Both the position numbers and the translations under genes were made by a program. DNA of 64,000 bases. It comes from Pandoraea commovens (lineage in GTDB: Bacteria > Pseudomonadota > Gammaproteobacteria > Burkholderiales > Burkholderiaceae). The DNA lies in assembly GCF_902459615.1 (NCBI RefSeq), contig NZ_CABPSA010000001.1, positions 992,001-1,056,000 on the forward strand, in the 5' to 3' direction. Positions 8,939 to 17,499 of the stretch are shown one piece after another (within the stretch, counting starts at the first letter, position 1; each line of letters starts with the position of its first letter). Under the pieces are notes generated by a model, which ran no database searches, was not told the DNA's origin, and saw only the letters and a program-made list of their open reading frames with translations.

Positions 8939-10246
8939 ATGTCAGTCCCGCACTTCGATACGCTTGCCCTGCACGCCGGGGCGGCCCCCGATCCCACCAC
9001 GGGAGCGCGCGCCACACCGATCTACCAGACCACCTCCTTTGTGTTTTCCGATGCCGATCAGGCGGCCGCCCTGTTCAATATGGAGCGTGCCGGGCACGTG
9101 TATTCCCGGATTTCGAATCCGACGAACGCGGTCTTCGAAGAACGCATGGCAGCGCTGGAGAACGGCGTCGGCGCGATTGCAACGGCGAGCGGACAAGCCG
9201 CGCTGCATCTGGCCATCGCGACACTGATGGGGGCGGGTTCGCATATCGTGGCGTCAAGCGCGCTCTACGGCGGTTCGCACAATCTGCTGCATTACACGTT
9301 GCGCCGGTTCGGCATCGAAACGACGTTCGTTCGCCCCGGCGATCTGGCGGGCTGGCGGGCGGCCGTTCGCCCCGAGACGCGCCTGTTTTTCGGCGAGACG
9401 CTGGGGAATCCCGGCCTCGATGTGCTCGACATCGCACAGGTCGCGGACGTCGCACACGACGCGGGCGTTCCCCTGCTCGTCGACAGCACGTTCACGACGC
9501 CGTGGCTCATCCAGCCCTTCGAGCACGGTGCGGACCTCGTTTATCACTCGGCGACCAAATTCCTCGGCGGTCACGGCACGACCATCGGTGGCGTGCTGAT
9601 CGACGGCGGCACGTTCGATTTCGAGAAAAGCGGCAAATTTCCCGAGCTCACCGAGCCCTATGACGGCTTCCACGGCATGGTCTTCGCGGAAGAAAGCTCG
9701 GTCGCGCCGTTCCTGCTGCGTGCACGGCGCGAAGGGTTGCGCGATTTCGGCGCATGCCTTCACCCACAGGCCGCCTGGCAACTGCTTCAGGGGATCGAAA
9801 CGCTTCCGTTGCGCATGGCGCGCCACGTCGAGAATGCGCGCAAAGTTGTCGAGTTCCTCGCGGGTCACGAAGCGGTCGAGAGCGTCGCCTACCCCGAGTT
9901 GGCATCGCACCCCGATTACGCACTGGCGAAACGGTTACTCCCGCGCGGGGCCGGTGCAGTGTTCAGTTTCAACCTGAAGGGAGATCGCGAAGCCGGTCGG
10001 CGATTCATTGAAGCCTTGCAGCTGTTCTCGCACCTCGCGAACGTCGGCGACGCACGCTCGCTGGTCATTCATCCCGCGTCCACCACGCACTTCCGCATGG
10101 ACGCCGCCGCCCTCGCCGCTGCCGGCATCGGGGAAGGCACGGTACGCCTGTCCATCGGCCTGGAAGACGCCGACGATCTGATTCAAGACCTCAAGCGAGG
10201 CCTCAAGGCAGCGGTGAAATCGTCTTCGAAGGGGCAGGCACGATGA
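8939..10246 (+). CDS. metY: O-acetylhomoserine sulfhydrylase / homocysteine synthase
   Basis: 435 aa PLP enzyme of the Cys/Met metabolism family. It makes homocysteine from O-acetylhomoserine and sulfide (EC 2.5.1.49). The PLP lysine is Lys207 in HSATKFLGGHG; YSRISNPT (near 55–62) and the C-terminal VRLSIGLED binding the substrate carboxylate are present. The length (about 430) fits MetY better than the shorter MetZ or MetB, but an O-succinylhomoserine-using enzyme cannot be excluded. The next gene overlaps its stop by 4 bases. Confidence 0.88.
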   Translation: MSVPHFDTLALHAGAAPDPTTGARATPIYQTTSFVFSDADQAAALFNMERAGHVYSRISNPTNAVFEERMAALENGVGAIATASGQAALHLAIATLMGAGSHIVASSALYGGSHNLLHYTLRRFGIETTFVRPGDLAGWRAAVRPETRLFFGETLGNPGLDVLDIAQVADVAHDAGVPLLVDSTFTTPWLIQPFEHGADLVYHSATKFLGGHGTTIGGVLIDGGTFDFEKSGKFPELTEPYDGFHGMVFAEESSVAPFLLRARREGLRDFGACLHPQAAWQLLQGIETLPLRMARHVENARKVVEFLAGHEAVESVAYPELASHPDYALAKRLLPRGAGAVFSFNLKGDREAGRRFIEALQLFSHLANVGDARSLVIHPASTTHFRMDAAALAAAGIGEGTVRLSIGLEDADDLIQDLKRGLKAAVKSSSKGQAR

Positions 10247-11058
10247 ATTTCGACATTGCCGACAATAACGTCTACGCCTACACCGCAGGCAAACCGATCC
10301 AACCGACGCAGCCGACCGTAGTCTTCCTGCATGGCGCCCAGCACGATCACAGTGTCTGGGGACTGCAGAGTCGATATCTGGCGCATCACGGCATGAACGT
10401 GCTCGCGCTCGATCTGCCGGGGCATCATCGCAGCACCGGTGCACCGTTAAAGACTATCGGCGCGATGGCGGATTGGGTAGTCGCAGTGCTCGACGCGGCG
10501 GGTGTCGAGCGCGCAACATGGGTGGGCCACAGCATGGGGTCCCTGATCGCACTAGACGCGGCGGCACGCCATCCGGCACGTGTCTCGCGCATCGCGCTGG
10601 TGGGCACGGCCTACCCGATGAAAGTCGCAGACACATTGCTCAGCGCCGCCGCCGAGCGCGAGTCCGAGGCTATCGCACTGGTCAATGCGTGGTCGCATAG
10701 CACGCTCGCGGCCAAACCGTCCGCGCCGGGCCCCGGGTTCTGGACATGGGGCGGCAACCAGCGGTTGATGGAGCGTGTCGCGCAACGGAATCCGGCCAAA
10801 GTGTTTCTTACGGATTTCGAGGCCTGCAACGGCTACGATCAGGGCATGGACGCCGCCGCCCGAATTAAATGTCCGGTGCTGGCCGTGCTGGGACAGCGCG
10901 ACCAGATGACACCACCGCGCGCCGCGCACGCCCTGCTCGATGCCTTGCGAGACAACGGCGCGCCGGTCAAGGTGGAACTCGTCAATGCTGGCCATGCCAT
11001 CATGACGGAACAACCGGATGCGCTGCTCGATGCGCTCAAACGATTCTTGCGGGATTGA
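10243..11058 (+). CDS. Alpha/beta hydrolase
   Basis: 271 aa with the alpha/beta hydrolase fold. Seen are the oxyanion segment VFLHGAQHD, the nucleophile elbow GHSMG with Ser97, a candidate acid in LGQRDQM and a catalytic His in NAGHAIM near the C-terminus. Probably a cytoplasmic esterase or thioesterase of unknown substrate. Its ATG overlaps the metY stop (ATGA), so it is translated from the same mRNA; a link to methionine metabolism is possible but unproven. Confidence 0.87.
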   Translation: MNFDIADNNVYAYTAGKPIQPTQPTVVFLHGAQHDHSVWGLQSRYLAHHGMNVLALDLPGHHRSTGAPLKTIGAMADWVVAVLDAAGVERATWVGHSMGSLIALDAAARHPARVSRIALVGTAYPMKVADTLLSAAAERESEAIALVNAWSHSTLAAKPSAPGPGFWTWGGNQRLMERVAQRNPAKVFLTDFEACNGYDQGMDAAARIKCPVLAVLGQRDQMTPPRAAHALLDALRDNGAPVKVELVNAGHAIMTEQPDALLDALKRFLRD

Positions 11059-11165
11059 CCCGGTCAGCACGCAGGCATGCAGGTTCGACACAGCATGATC
11101 GGGATGTGTGACCAAGATGTAAGGCGAAGACGTCGCTTTCGCCATCCAGGACAAGGAGACTTGCC

Positions 11166-11498
11166 ATGACCGAGGGCCATGACCCCGCACCGGCATCACG
11201 AACGTTCGACCGGTTCGCGGACTTTTACCCGTTCTATCTCGGCGAACACAGGAATGCCACGTGCCGCCGACTGCACTTCGTCGGCTCGTGGGGTGTGATC
11301 GCTTTTTTGGTGACGTTCGCTGCGACGGGCAACGCGTGGTGGCTGCTTGCGGCAGTCGTTTGCGGTTATGCATTCGCGTGGGTCGGGCATTTCTTCTTCG
11401 AGAAGAACCGGCCCGCCACGTTTCGGCACCCCGTCTACAGCCTGATGGGCGACTGGGTGATGTTTCGCGACATCTGCGTCGGCCGTATCAAGCTTTAG
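11166..11498 (+). CDS. Mpo1-like (DUF962) small membrane protein
   Basis: 110 aa. Matches the Mpo1/DUF962 family: FYPFYLGEHRNATCRRLHFVG at the start (histidines that in yeast Mpo1 bind iron), two hydrophobic helices near 38–70 and then WVGHFFFEKNRPATF and HPVYSLMGD. Yeast Mpo1 is a dioxygenase in fatty acid alpha-oxidation; short bacterial members are uncharacterised. AGGAG precedes the ATG at good spacing. Convergent with the YihY-family gene, sharing 4 bases at the stops. Confidence 0.85.
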   Translation: MTEGHDPAPASRTFDRFADFYPFYLGEHRNATCRRLHFVGSWGVIAFLVTFAATGNAWWLLAAVVCGYAFAWVGHFFFEKNRPATFRHPVYSLMGDWVMFRDICVGRIKL

Positions 11499-12889
11499 CG
11501 CTTGCCCGGCGCGGGGGTCCAGTGCCGGACATCCTGCGTCGAAGACGCTTCGGTCCCACGGCGGGGGCCGGCATGCGCATCGCCTTCGTCCTCTACGTCC
11601 TCTACGTCCGCTACGTCCTGTATGTCCTCGTCCGACGCGTTCGCATCGGGTAGCGACGGATCGCGCGGCAGCGCGTCGACAAGCGGCACGTCCCACTTCC
11701 CCTCGCGCAGGATGTCGGCCACGTGCGCGCCGTCCAGCGCATGACGCTCCATCTGCCGGGCCAGTTCGTCAACATTGAGCGCCAGTTGGGCGACGAGCGG
11801 TGACAGCGTCGTCGTCCGAGGGTTCGCGAGCAGCAGCCAGCGCTCGGCGGGGGGTTGCATGGTCATGCGTCCGACCCACCCCATGCGTTCGAGGCGGCAC
11901 AGCAGCTCGTTAGCGTGTTCAAGACCCGTGCGCATGGTGCGCGCCAGTTGCTGCGTCGTGTACCCCCCGCCACCGGCTTCACGATCCTGATTGAGCAGAT
12001 GGATGAGTGTCAGTCCATCGAGCAAATCGCTGCCGGGGAAGCGCGGATATTGGAAATGTCCAAGGCGCAACGCGGGAAGGACCGATGTGATCGTGGCGCC
12101 CGCCAGTGCGACGAGCCACGACAGGTAGATCCAGAGCAGGAAGATCGGCACGGCCGCGAAGGCACCGTACACCGCCGTATAGGTCGGGAACTGCCGGATG
12201 TACATGCCGAAGCCGCGCTTGGTCAGATCGAACGCCAGCGCCGCCACCACGCCACCCACCAACGCGTCGCGCCAGTCGACCTTGCAGTTCGGCATGTAGA
12301 CGTACATCAGCATGAACGCCACGCTCGTGAGTGCCAGCGGAATCAGGCTGAGCAGCGACGCCACGGCGGGTGGCAAAGTGCTCACCAGCGACATCGATTG
12401 CGTAAAAACATAGGAGCTGATCGACAGACTCACACCGAACAGCAACGGCCCGAGCGTGAGCAGGCTCCAGTAAATGAGCAGACGCTGGGCCAGTGGGCGC
12501 GGACGCGGCACACGCCAGATGACGTTGAACGCCGACTCGATCGTCATCAACGTCAGCACGGAGGTGAAGAGCAAGCCGATCAGACCGAACGCCGTCAGGC
12601 TCTTCGCTTTCGAGGCGAACTGATTGAGGTAATTGAATATCTGTGCGTTCACGCTCTCCGGCATCAGGTGTTCGAGCAGAAAGCCCTGAAGCGCGTCGCG
12701 AAACGAATTGAAGATCGGAAAGGCCGTGAACAAGGCGAAGGTCACGGCGAACAACGGCACGATCGACAGAATCGAGGTGAACGTCAGACTGCCCGCCACT
12801 TGGGGAATCCGGTCGTCCTGTGCCCGCGCAAGCGCGTACCTCAGCAATTGGCGAACGTTATTCCAGTTGATGCGGGACAGTTTGAACAA
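11495..12889 (-). CDS. YihY/BrkB family inner membrane protein
   Basis: 464 aa. Residues about 1–290 form the YihY (BrkB-like, formerly 'ribonuclease BN') core with six hydrophobic helices and the family's AGSLTFTSILSIVPLFAV segment. Then comes a winged-helix-like part (about 300–400, YTTQQLARTMRTGLEHANELL) and an acidic tail. E. coli YihY is about 290 aa; the extension is common in betaproteobacteria. The start is a TTG at 12889 supported by AAGGAGC six bases upstream; no better ATG fits. The acidic tail is encoded by a 9-bp tandem repeat. Function is unknown, perhaps envelope or efflux related. Confidence 0.88.
   Translation of the reverse strand: MFKLSRINWNNVRQLLRYALARAQDDRIPQVAGSLTFTSILSIVPLFAVTFALFTAFPIFNSFRDALQGFLLEHLMPESVNAQIFNYLNQFASKAKSLTAFGLIGLLFTSVLTLMTIESAFNVIWRVPRPRPLAQRLLIYWSLLTLGPLLFGVSLSISSYVFTQSMSLVSTLPPAVASLLSLIPLALTSVAFMLMYVYMPNCKVDWRDALVGGVVAALAFDLTKRGFGMYIRQFPTYTAVYGAFAAVPIFLLWIYLSWLVALAGATITSVLPALRLGHFQYPRFPGSDLLDGLTLIHLLNQDREAGGGGYTTQQLARTMRTGLEHANELLCRLERMGWVGRMTMQPPAERWLLLANPRTTTLSPLVAQLALNVDELARQMERHALDGAHVADILREGKWDVPLVDALPRDPSLPDANASDEDIQDVADVEDVEDEGDAHAGPRRGTEASSTQDVRHWTPAPGKR
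11590..11625. repeat. 9-bp in-frame tandem repeat in the YihY-family gene
   Basis: Four units of CCTCTACGT-type sequence (two exact, two with 1–2 changes) in a row. On the coding strand they give an acidic D/V/E tail. The 9-bp period keeps the frame if copy number changes. Confidence 0.8.
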
Positions 12890-12962
12890 ATCGGGCTCCT
12901 TACGAGGTAATACACAGGCACAACGAAATCACTACACACACGACGCAGGTACGGCAGCGTGA

Positions 12963-13766
<804 letters not shown>

Positions 13767-13803
13767 TCATTTCCCGCAGTAGTACAGGCCACGAGACAAG
13801 CCC

Positions 13804-14256
13804 ATGACTGCCACACCGCCCGACCGTCAACACGACCTCCCGCGTGACGATGACCCGCATGTCGATGCCCGTCGGGCACCCGCGCCGAGCGACGCTCAGG
13901 GGTTGCGACGAGTAAGCATTGCCAGCTTGCTGGCGCTGATCGCGTTGTCGGTAGCCTGGGAACTGTGGCTGGCGCCGCTGCGTCCGGGCGGTTCGTGGCT
14001 GGTGCTCAAGGCGTTGCTTTTGCTCCTGCCACTGCGCGGCGTATTGCGCGGCAATCTGTATACGCTCCAGTGGTCGAGCATGTTCATCCTGCTATTCCTC
14101 GCAGAAGGCGTGGTGCGTGGCATGAGCGATACCGGCCCATCTGCCACGCTTGCCTGGATCGAGACAGCGCTGTCGCTGGTCTTTTTCCTCGCGACCGTCT
14201 TTTATCTGCGGCCTTTCAAGCGCGCTGCGAAGGCCCGGGCGGCAGCAGCGCGCTAG
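13804..14256 (+). CDS. DUF2069 membrane protein
   Basis: 150 aa. After a polar N-terminus of about 35 residues come four hydrophobic segments (about 38–55, 62–78, 83–98, 112–132), matching the DUF2069 family of small inner membrane proteins found next to wrbA in many proteobacteria. Function is unknown. It begins 37 bases after wrbA. Confidence 0.85.
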   Translation: MTATPPDRQHDLPRDDDPHVDARRAPAPSDAQGLRRVSIASLLALIALSVAWELWLAPLRPGGSWLVLKALLLLLPLRGVLRGNLYTLQWSSMFILLFLAEGVVRGMSDTGPSATLAWIETALSLVFFLATVFYLRPFKRAAKARAAAAR

Positions 14257-14332
14257 CGCGCTGCAATTCCCCGTCAGGCGACGCCCTCCCTGCTTCCCGT
14301 CTCAGCCTCGCGCCTTCGCCCGCCTTCACCCC

Positions 14333-15754
14333 ATGAATCAAGCCGAATTCCTCACTGCGTGCCGCGACCTGCTGGGCCGCGATCATGTGCTGACCGAGTG
14401 CGCCGACACCGGCACTTACCTCACCGATCAGCGCAAACGGTACGTTGGCAACGCGCTCGCAGTCCTACGTCCCGCCGACGCCGCCCAGACCGCCGCGCTT
14501 GTGCGTCTGTGCGTCGCACATGGCGTACCGATGGTGCCGCAAGGGGGAAACACCGGCCTTGCCGGCGGCGCGACGCCCGACACCAGCGGGCGTCAGGTCG
14601 TGATCAGTCTGCGACGCCTCGATCGCATCCGTCAGGTAGATGCCGATAACCTGACGCTCACTGCCGAAGCCGGGTGCCTCCTCGCCAATGTGCAGGCCGC
14701 TGCGGCCGCAGCTGAGCGTCTGTTTCCGCTGAGCCTCGCGGCAGAAGGTAGCTGCACTATCGGCGGCAATCTGGCGACGAACGCAGGCGGCACGGCGGTG
14801 CTGCGATACGGCAACGCACGTGAGTTGTGTTTGGGTCTCGAAGTCGTCACGCCGCAGGGCGAGTTGTGGGACGGCTTGCGCGGCCTGCGCAAGGACAACA
14901 CCGGGTACGATCTGCGCGATCTGTTCATCGGTGCGGAAGGCACGCTCGGCCTGATCACTGCGGCGACGCTCAAGCTCTTCGCGCAACCCGCCGCGCGCAT
15001 GACGGCGCTCGCCGCGCTCGACAGCCCTGCCGACGCCCTCGCTTTGCTGAATCTTGCACAGCGTATGGCTGGGCCGTTGCTCACGGGCTTCGAACTGATG
15101 TCGGATTTCTGTCTGCAACTGGTCGCGCAGGTCTTCACGTCGCAGCGCTATCCGTTCGCCCAACCCTATGCGCAATCGGTACTGCTTGAACTCTCCGACA
15201 ACGAGAGCGAGGCACACGCGCGCGACCTGTTGGAACGGGTGCTGAATGCGGCCATCGAGCGGGGCATCGTGCGCGACGCCATTGTCGCCAGCAGCCTCAC
15301 GCAGTCGAATGCGCTCTGGCATCTGCGCGAGAGCATTCCGCTGGCGCAATCGGCTAAGGGTCTCAACATCAAGCACGACATCGCTGTGCCCGTCTCGCAG
15401 GTGCCCGCGTTCATCGCAGCGACCGACCCCATCGTGCAGGGCATTGCGCCCGGTGCGCGAATGGTGACGTTCGGCCATCTCGGCGACGGGAATCTGCACT
15501 ACAACGTGATGGCGCCCGACGGCATCGACCCGGCCGCCTTCCTCACGCAATATCAGAGCCCCGTCACCGCCGCCGTCCACGACAGCGTGCATGCGCATCG
15601 CGGCACGATCAGCGCCGAGCATGGCCTCGGGCAGTTCAAGCGTGACGCGTCCGCCCATTACAAATCGCCCGTGGAAATAGCGCTGATGCGCGCACTCAAG
15701 TCAGCGTTCGATCCGCTCGGGCTGATGAATCCCGGCAAAGTGCTGCCCGGCTGA
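14333..15754 (+). CDS. FAD-linked 2-hydroxyacid oxidoreductase, GlcD/D2HGDH type
   Basis: 473 aa. An FAD-binding type 4 domain (PQGGNTGLAGGATPD, then CTIGGNLATNAGGT and GAEGTLGLITAATLKLF) is followed by the FAD-oxidase C-terminal domain with FGHLGDGNLHYNV and SAEHGLGQFK, whose histidines and acids normally hold a metal and the 2-hydroxyacid. Closest by pattern to D-2-hydroxyglutarate or D-lactate dehydrogenases, oxidising a D-2-hydroxyacid to the oxoacid. No glcE/glcF subunits are present, which favours a single-chain dehydrogenase. The ATG at 14333 begins the conserved N-terminus; upstream frame is non-conserved. Confidence 0.9.
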   Translation: MNQAEFLTACRDLLGRDHVLTECADTGTYLTDQRKRYVGNALAVLRPADAAQTAALVRLCVAHGVPMVPQGGNTGLAGGATPDTSGRQVVISLRRLDRIRQVDADNLTLTAEAGCLLANVQAAAAAAERLFPLSLAAEGSCTIGGNLATNAGGTAVLRYGNARELCLGLEVVTPQGELWDGLRGLRKDNTGYDLRDLFIGAEGTLGLITAATLKLFAQPAARMTALAALDSPADALALLNLAQRMAGPLLTGFELMSDFCLQLVAQVFTSQRYPFAQPYAQSVLLELSDNESEAHARDLLERVLNAAIERGIVRDAIVASSLTQSNALWHLRESIPLAQSAKGLNIKHDIAVPVSQVPAFIAATDPIVQGIAPGARMVTFGHLGDGNLHYNVMAPDGIDPAAFLTQYQSPVTAAVHDSVHAHRGTISAEHGLGQFKRDASAHYKSPVEIALMRALKSAFDPLGLMNPGKVLPG

Positions 15755-15875
15755 GCCGATCAGGACACCGCGACAGGCAATCGAAGCACTCGACGGCTAC
15801 GCATTAAGAAATCGCCAATTTTTGAAGAAATGTCGTCAATTTCGCGACAAAACGCCGCGAAATCCCGCCATTTTC

Positions 15876-15904
15876 TTTACAGACGCGCACCAAATCCCTA
15901 GAAT
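15876..15904 (+). promoter_or_regulatory. Strong sigma-70 promoter ahead of a long leader
   Basis: TTTACA (15876–15881), a 17-base spacer and TAGAAT (15899–15904). Transcription would start near 15911, giving about 475 untranslated bases before the next ATG at 16388. Confidence 0.7.
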
Positions 15905-15910
15905 GGGTCC

Positions 15911-16387
15911 TTTCCAATTACGACGGAGTTTTCCGTGGGCAGTTGCTCTAGTAGCACGCAAGCGTCGGCAATGACCGGCGAGGCGTTGGCCCGGTAACCC
16001 GCAGTCGTCCCCGACTGCCGCTGCCGGTCTCAATGCCGCAGCGGTAGTGCACCGATCGCACCGAATCCCCATGACGTCAGCGTCATCCGAGACTTCGGCA
16101 AGCGATTCAGATTTCCCGCACCTATCTCCGCAGTTCAGCGTTTGTTTGACGGATGACGTCGCGTCATCCGGAACAAGGCACGCTTTTTAGCGCCGCCACG
16201 CAACCGACATGACATCGTCGGTCGCCCGAGGCGCAATCAAGCCTGCCGACGCTTGCGTCGAATTCATGTATCGCGTGACGTTATACGTATGCCTCCCGCG
16301 CCATCCGTGGCCCGGAAGCGGACTGCACACGATGCATCGCCAAGCCCCGGCATCCGCCGTCTCAGGCCCTTGAATCAGGAGGACACC
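15911..16387 (+). ncRNA. Candidate structured 5' leader or small RNA
   Basis: No coding potential, but a run of perfect hairpins: GCAGTCG/CGACTGC (16001–16018), CCGCTGC/GCAGCGG (16018–16044), ATGACG/CGTCAT (16071–16086) and CGGATGACG/CGTCATCCG (16150–16170, 3-base loop). The last two share the core ATGACG-TC-CGTCAT and so repeat each other. They sit between a strong promoter and the small gene at 16388, whose Shine-Dalgarno lies at the end of the region. I could not match it to a known riboswitch class. It could be a regulatory leader or a separate sRNA; no clear T-tract terminator was found inside. Confidence 0.5.
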
Positions 16388-16774
16388 ATGACGCTGCAAA
16401 TGCTTATCCCGTCGCTGTTCGATCGCGCTCGCACTCGCCTCGCACCGGCGTCTGCCACATCGAATGTCACGCCGACGCCCCACACCACTGCGTCGCACTC
16501 GTCGCCCCAGTACCGCCTCGTCGTGCTGACGCTGGCGTCCCGGGCAGACACCATCGACGCCACGGTGCGCAACGCCCTTCGCTCGCAGCGGATTTCGCCG
16601 GAAACGGCGACCCGCATCGACCGCTCCGGCGGCTACCTGCTGGAGCTCGACTACGTGTTGCGCTGCGACCGCAGTGGTCGCGCCGCGCTCGTACATCTTG
16701 TCTCGACGCTCGGCGACACCGCCGGCGTCCGCGCGATTCGCTGGGAAACGGCGCCGAATCTGGCGGCGCGCTAG
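16388..16774 (+). CDS. Small protein with MgtC C-terminal-like domain
   Basis: 128 aa, soluble, no signal peptide. Residues about 1–40 are low-complexity (Ala, Thr, Ser, Pro, His). Residues 41–123 read like the alpha/beta regulatory domain found at the C-terminus of MgtC/SapB proteins: YRLVVLTLA, a helix, LLELDYVLRC and a final LVSTLGDTAGVRAIRWE. The membrane part of MgtC is missing. CAGGAGG five bases before the ATG decides the start. Preceded by a long structured leader. Assignment is by pattern only; function unknown. Confidence 0.6.
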   Translation: MTLQMLIPSLFDRARTRLAPASATSNVTPTPHTTASHSSPQYRLVVLTLASRADTIDATVRNALRSQRISPETATRIDRSGGYLLELDYVLRCDRSGRAALVHLVSTLGDTAGVRAIRWETAPNLAAR

Positions 16775-16892
16775 TTTCCCCTACCCTCCAGCCTCCTCCC
16801 ATCGGCCCGGTGAGCAGCGACGTCTCAGACGTCCACGCTCTCCGGGCCGATTGCATTTCCGCTCAGACGCTCTTAGTGATGCGCCACACCCA

Positions 16893-16916
16893 AACCTGTA
16901 CGTTCACGTATAGGTT
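16893..16916. promoter_or_regulatory. MerR-type operator-like dyad
   Basis: AACCTGTACG-TTCA-CGTATAGGTT: 10-bp arms with a single mismatch, 40 bases upstream of the merR-family ATG. TAAGAT at 16921–16926 is a candidate -10. The layout suggests the regulator controls its own gene and the downstream MFS gene. Confidence 0.65.
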
Positions 16917-16956
16917 GTGATAAGATTCCGTCCATCATTCGATCGGAGGCACGTTC

Positions 16957-17481
16957 ATGTCCGCAGATCTCTCATCGACCGTCCCCGGCGGCGCCACACC
17001 GGACGATGCGTCGCTGCTGACCGTCGGTCAGGCAGCTGCCGCGCTCGGTGTCACGGCGCGCACCTTGAAGTATTACGAGGAGCTAAACCTCGTCGTCCCC
17101 GCCCGCAGTGGCGGACGCTACCGCATGTACACGTCCGCCGATCTCGAAACCTTCGGGCGCATTCTTCGCATGCGCTCGCTCGGCTTCTCGATTGCCGCGA
17201 TTACCGAAATGCTCAAACGTCCGCGTCGCATGGTCGAAGCGGGCAAATCGCGCATGAACGAGGAAGATCTGCAAGTCGTGCGGGACGCACTCACGTCGCA
17301 GCTCGACACGCTGCGCGAGCGCACCGCGCAGGTGCGTCGCGAATTGCGCGACGCCGAGACGTTGGAAGCCCAGATCCGTCACGACCTTCGCTACATCGAA
17401 CAGCGCCTTCAGGGTGTACCGGCCGACGACTTGCTGGCTGAGCGCGCCGCCACAGCGCGCAAGACACCCCCGTCGCACTGA
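16957..17481 (+). CDS. MerR family transcriptional regulator
   Basis: 174 aa. The N-terminal winged helix (LLTVGQAAAALGVTARTLKYYEE, near 20–42, then RMYTSADLETF) is typical of MerR proteins. The rest is a long coiled-coil dimerisation helix. No metal-binding cysteines are seen, so a drug or organic ligand is more likely than a metal. CGGAGG lies seven bases before the ATG. An operator-like dyad is upstream and the MFS exporter gene starts 18 bases downstream, a usual local regulator–pump arrangement. Confidence 0.92.
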   Translation: MSADLSSTVPGGATPDDASLLTVGQAAAALGVTARTLKYYEELNLVVPARSGGRYRMYTSADLETFGRILRMRSLGFSIAAITEMLKRPRRMVEAGKSRMNEEDLQVVRDALTSQLDTLRERTAQVRRELRDAETLEAQIRHDLRYIEQRLQGVPADDLLAERAATARKTPPSH

Positions 17482-17499
17482 GTCACGCCAAGTCCGATC

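Noticed and set aside
15911-16020. Possible yybP-ykoY (manganese) riboswitch
   Set aside because: The GGGGAGTAG-type core and its pairing partner could not be matched; only loose resemblance.
16187-16696. 169-codon minus-strand frame
   Set aside because: Opposes a gene with a perfect ribosome site, is Arg/Gly/Cys-rich and shows no domain.
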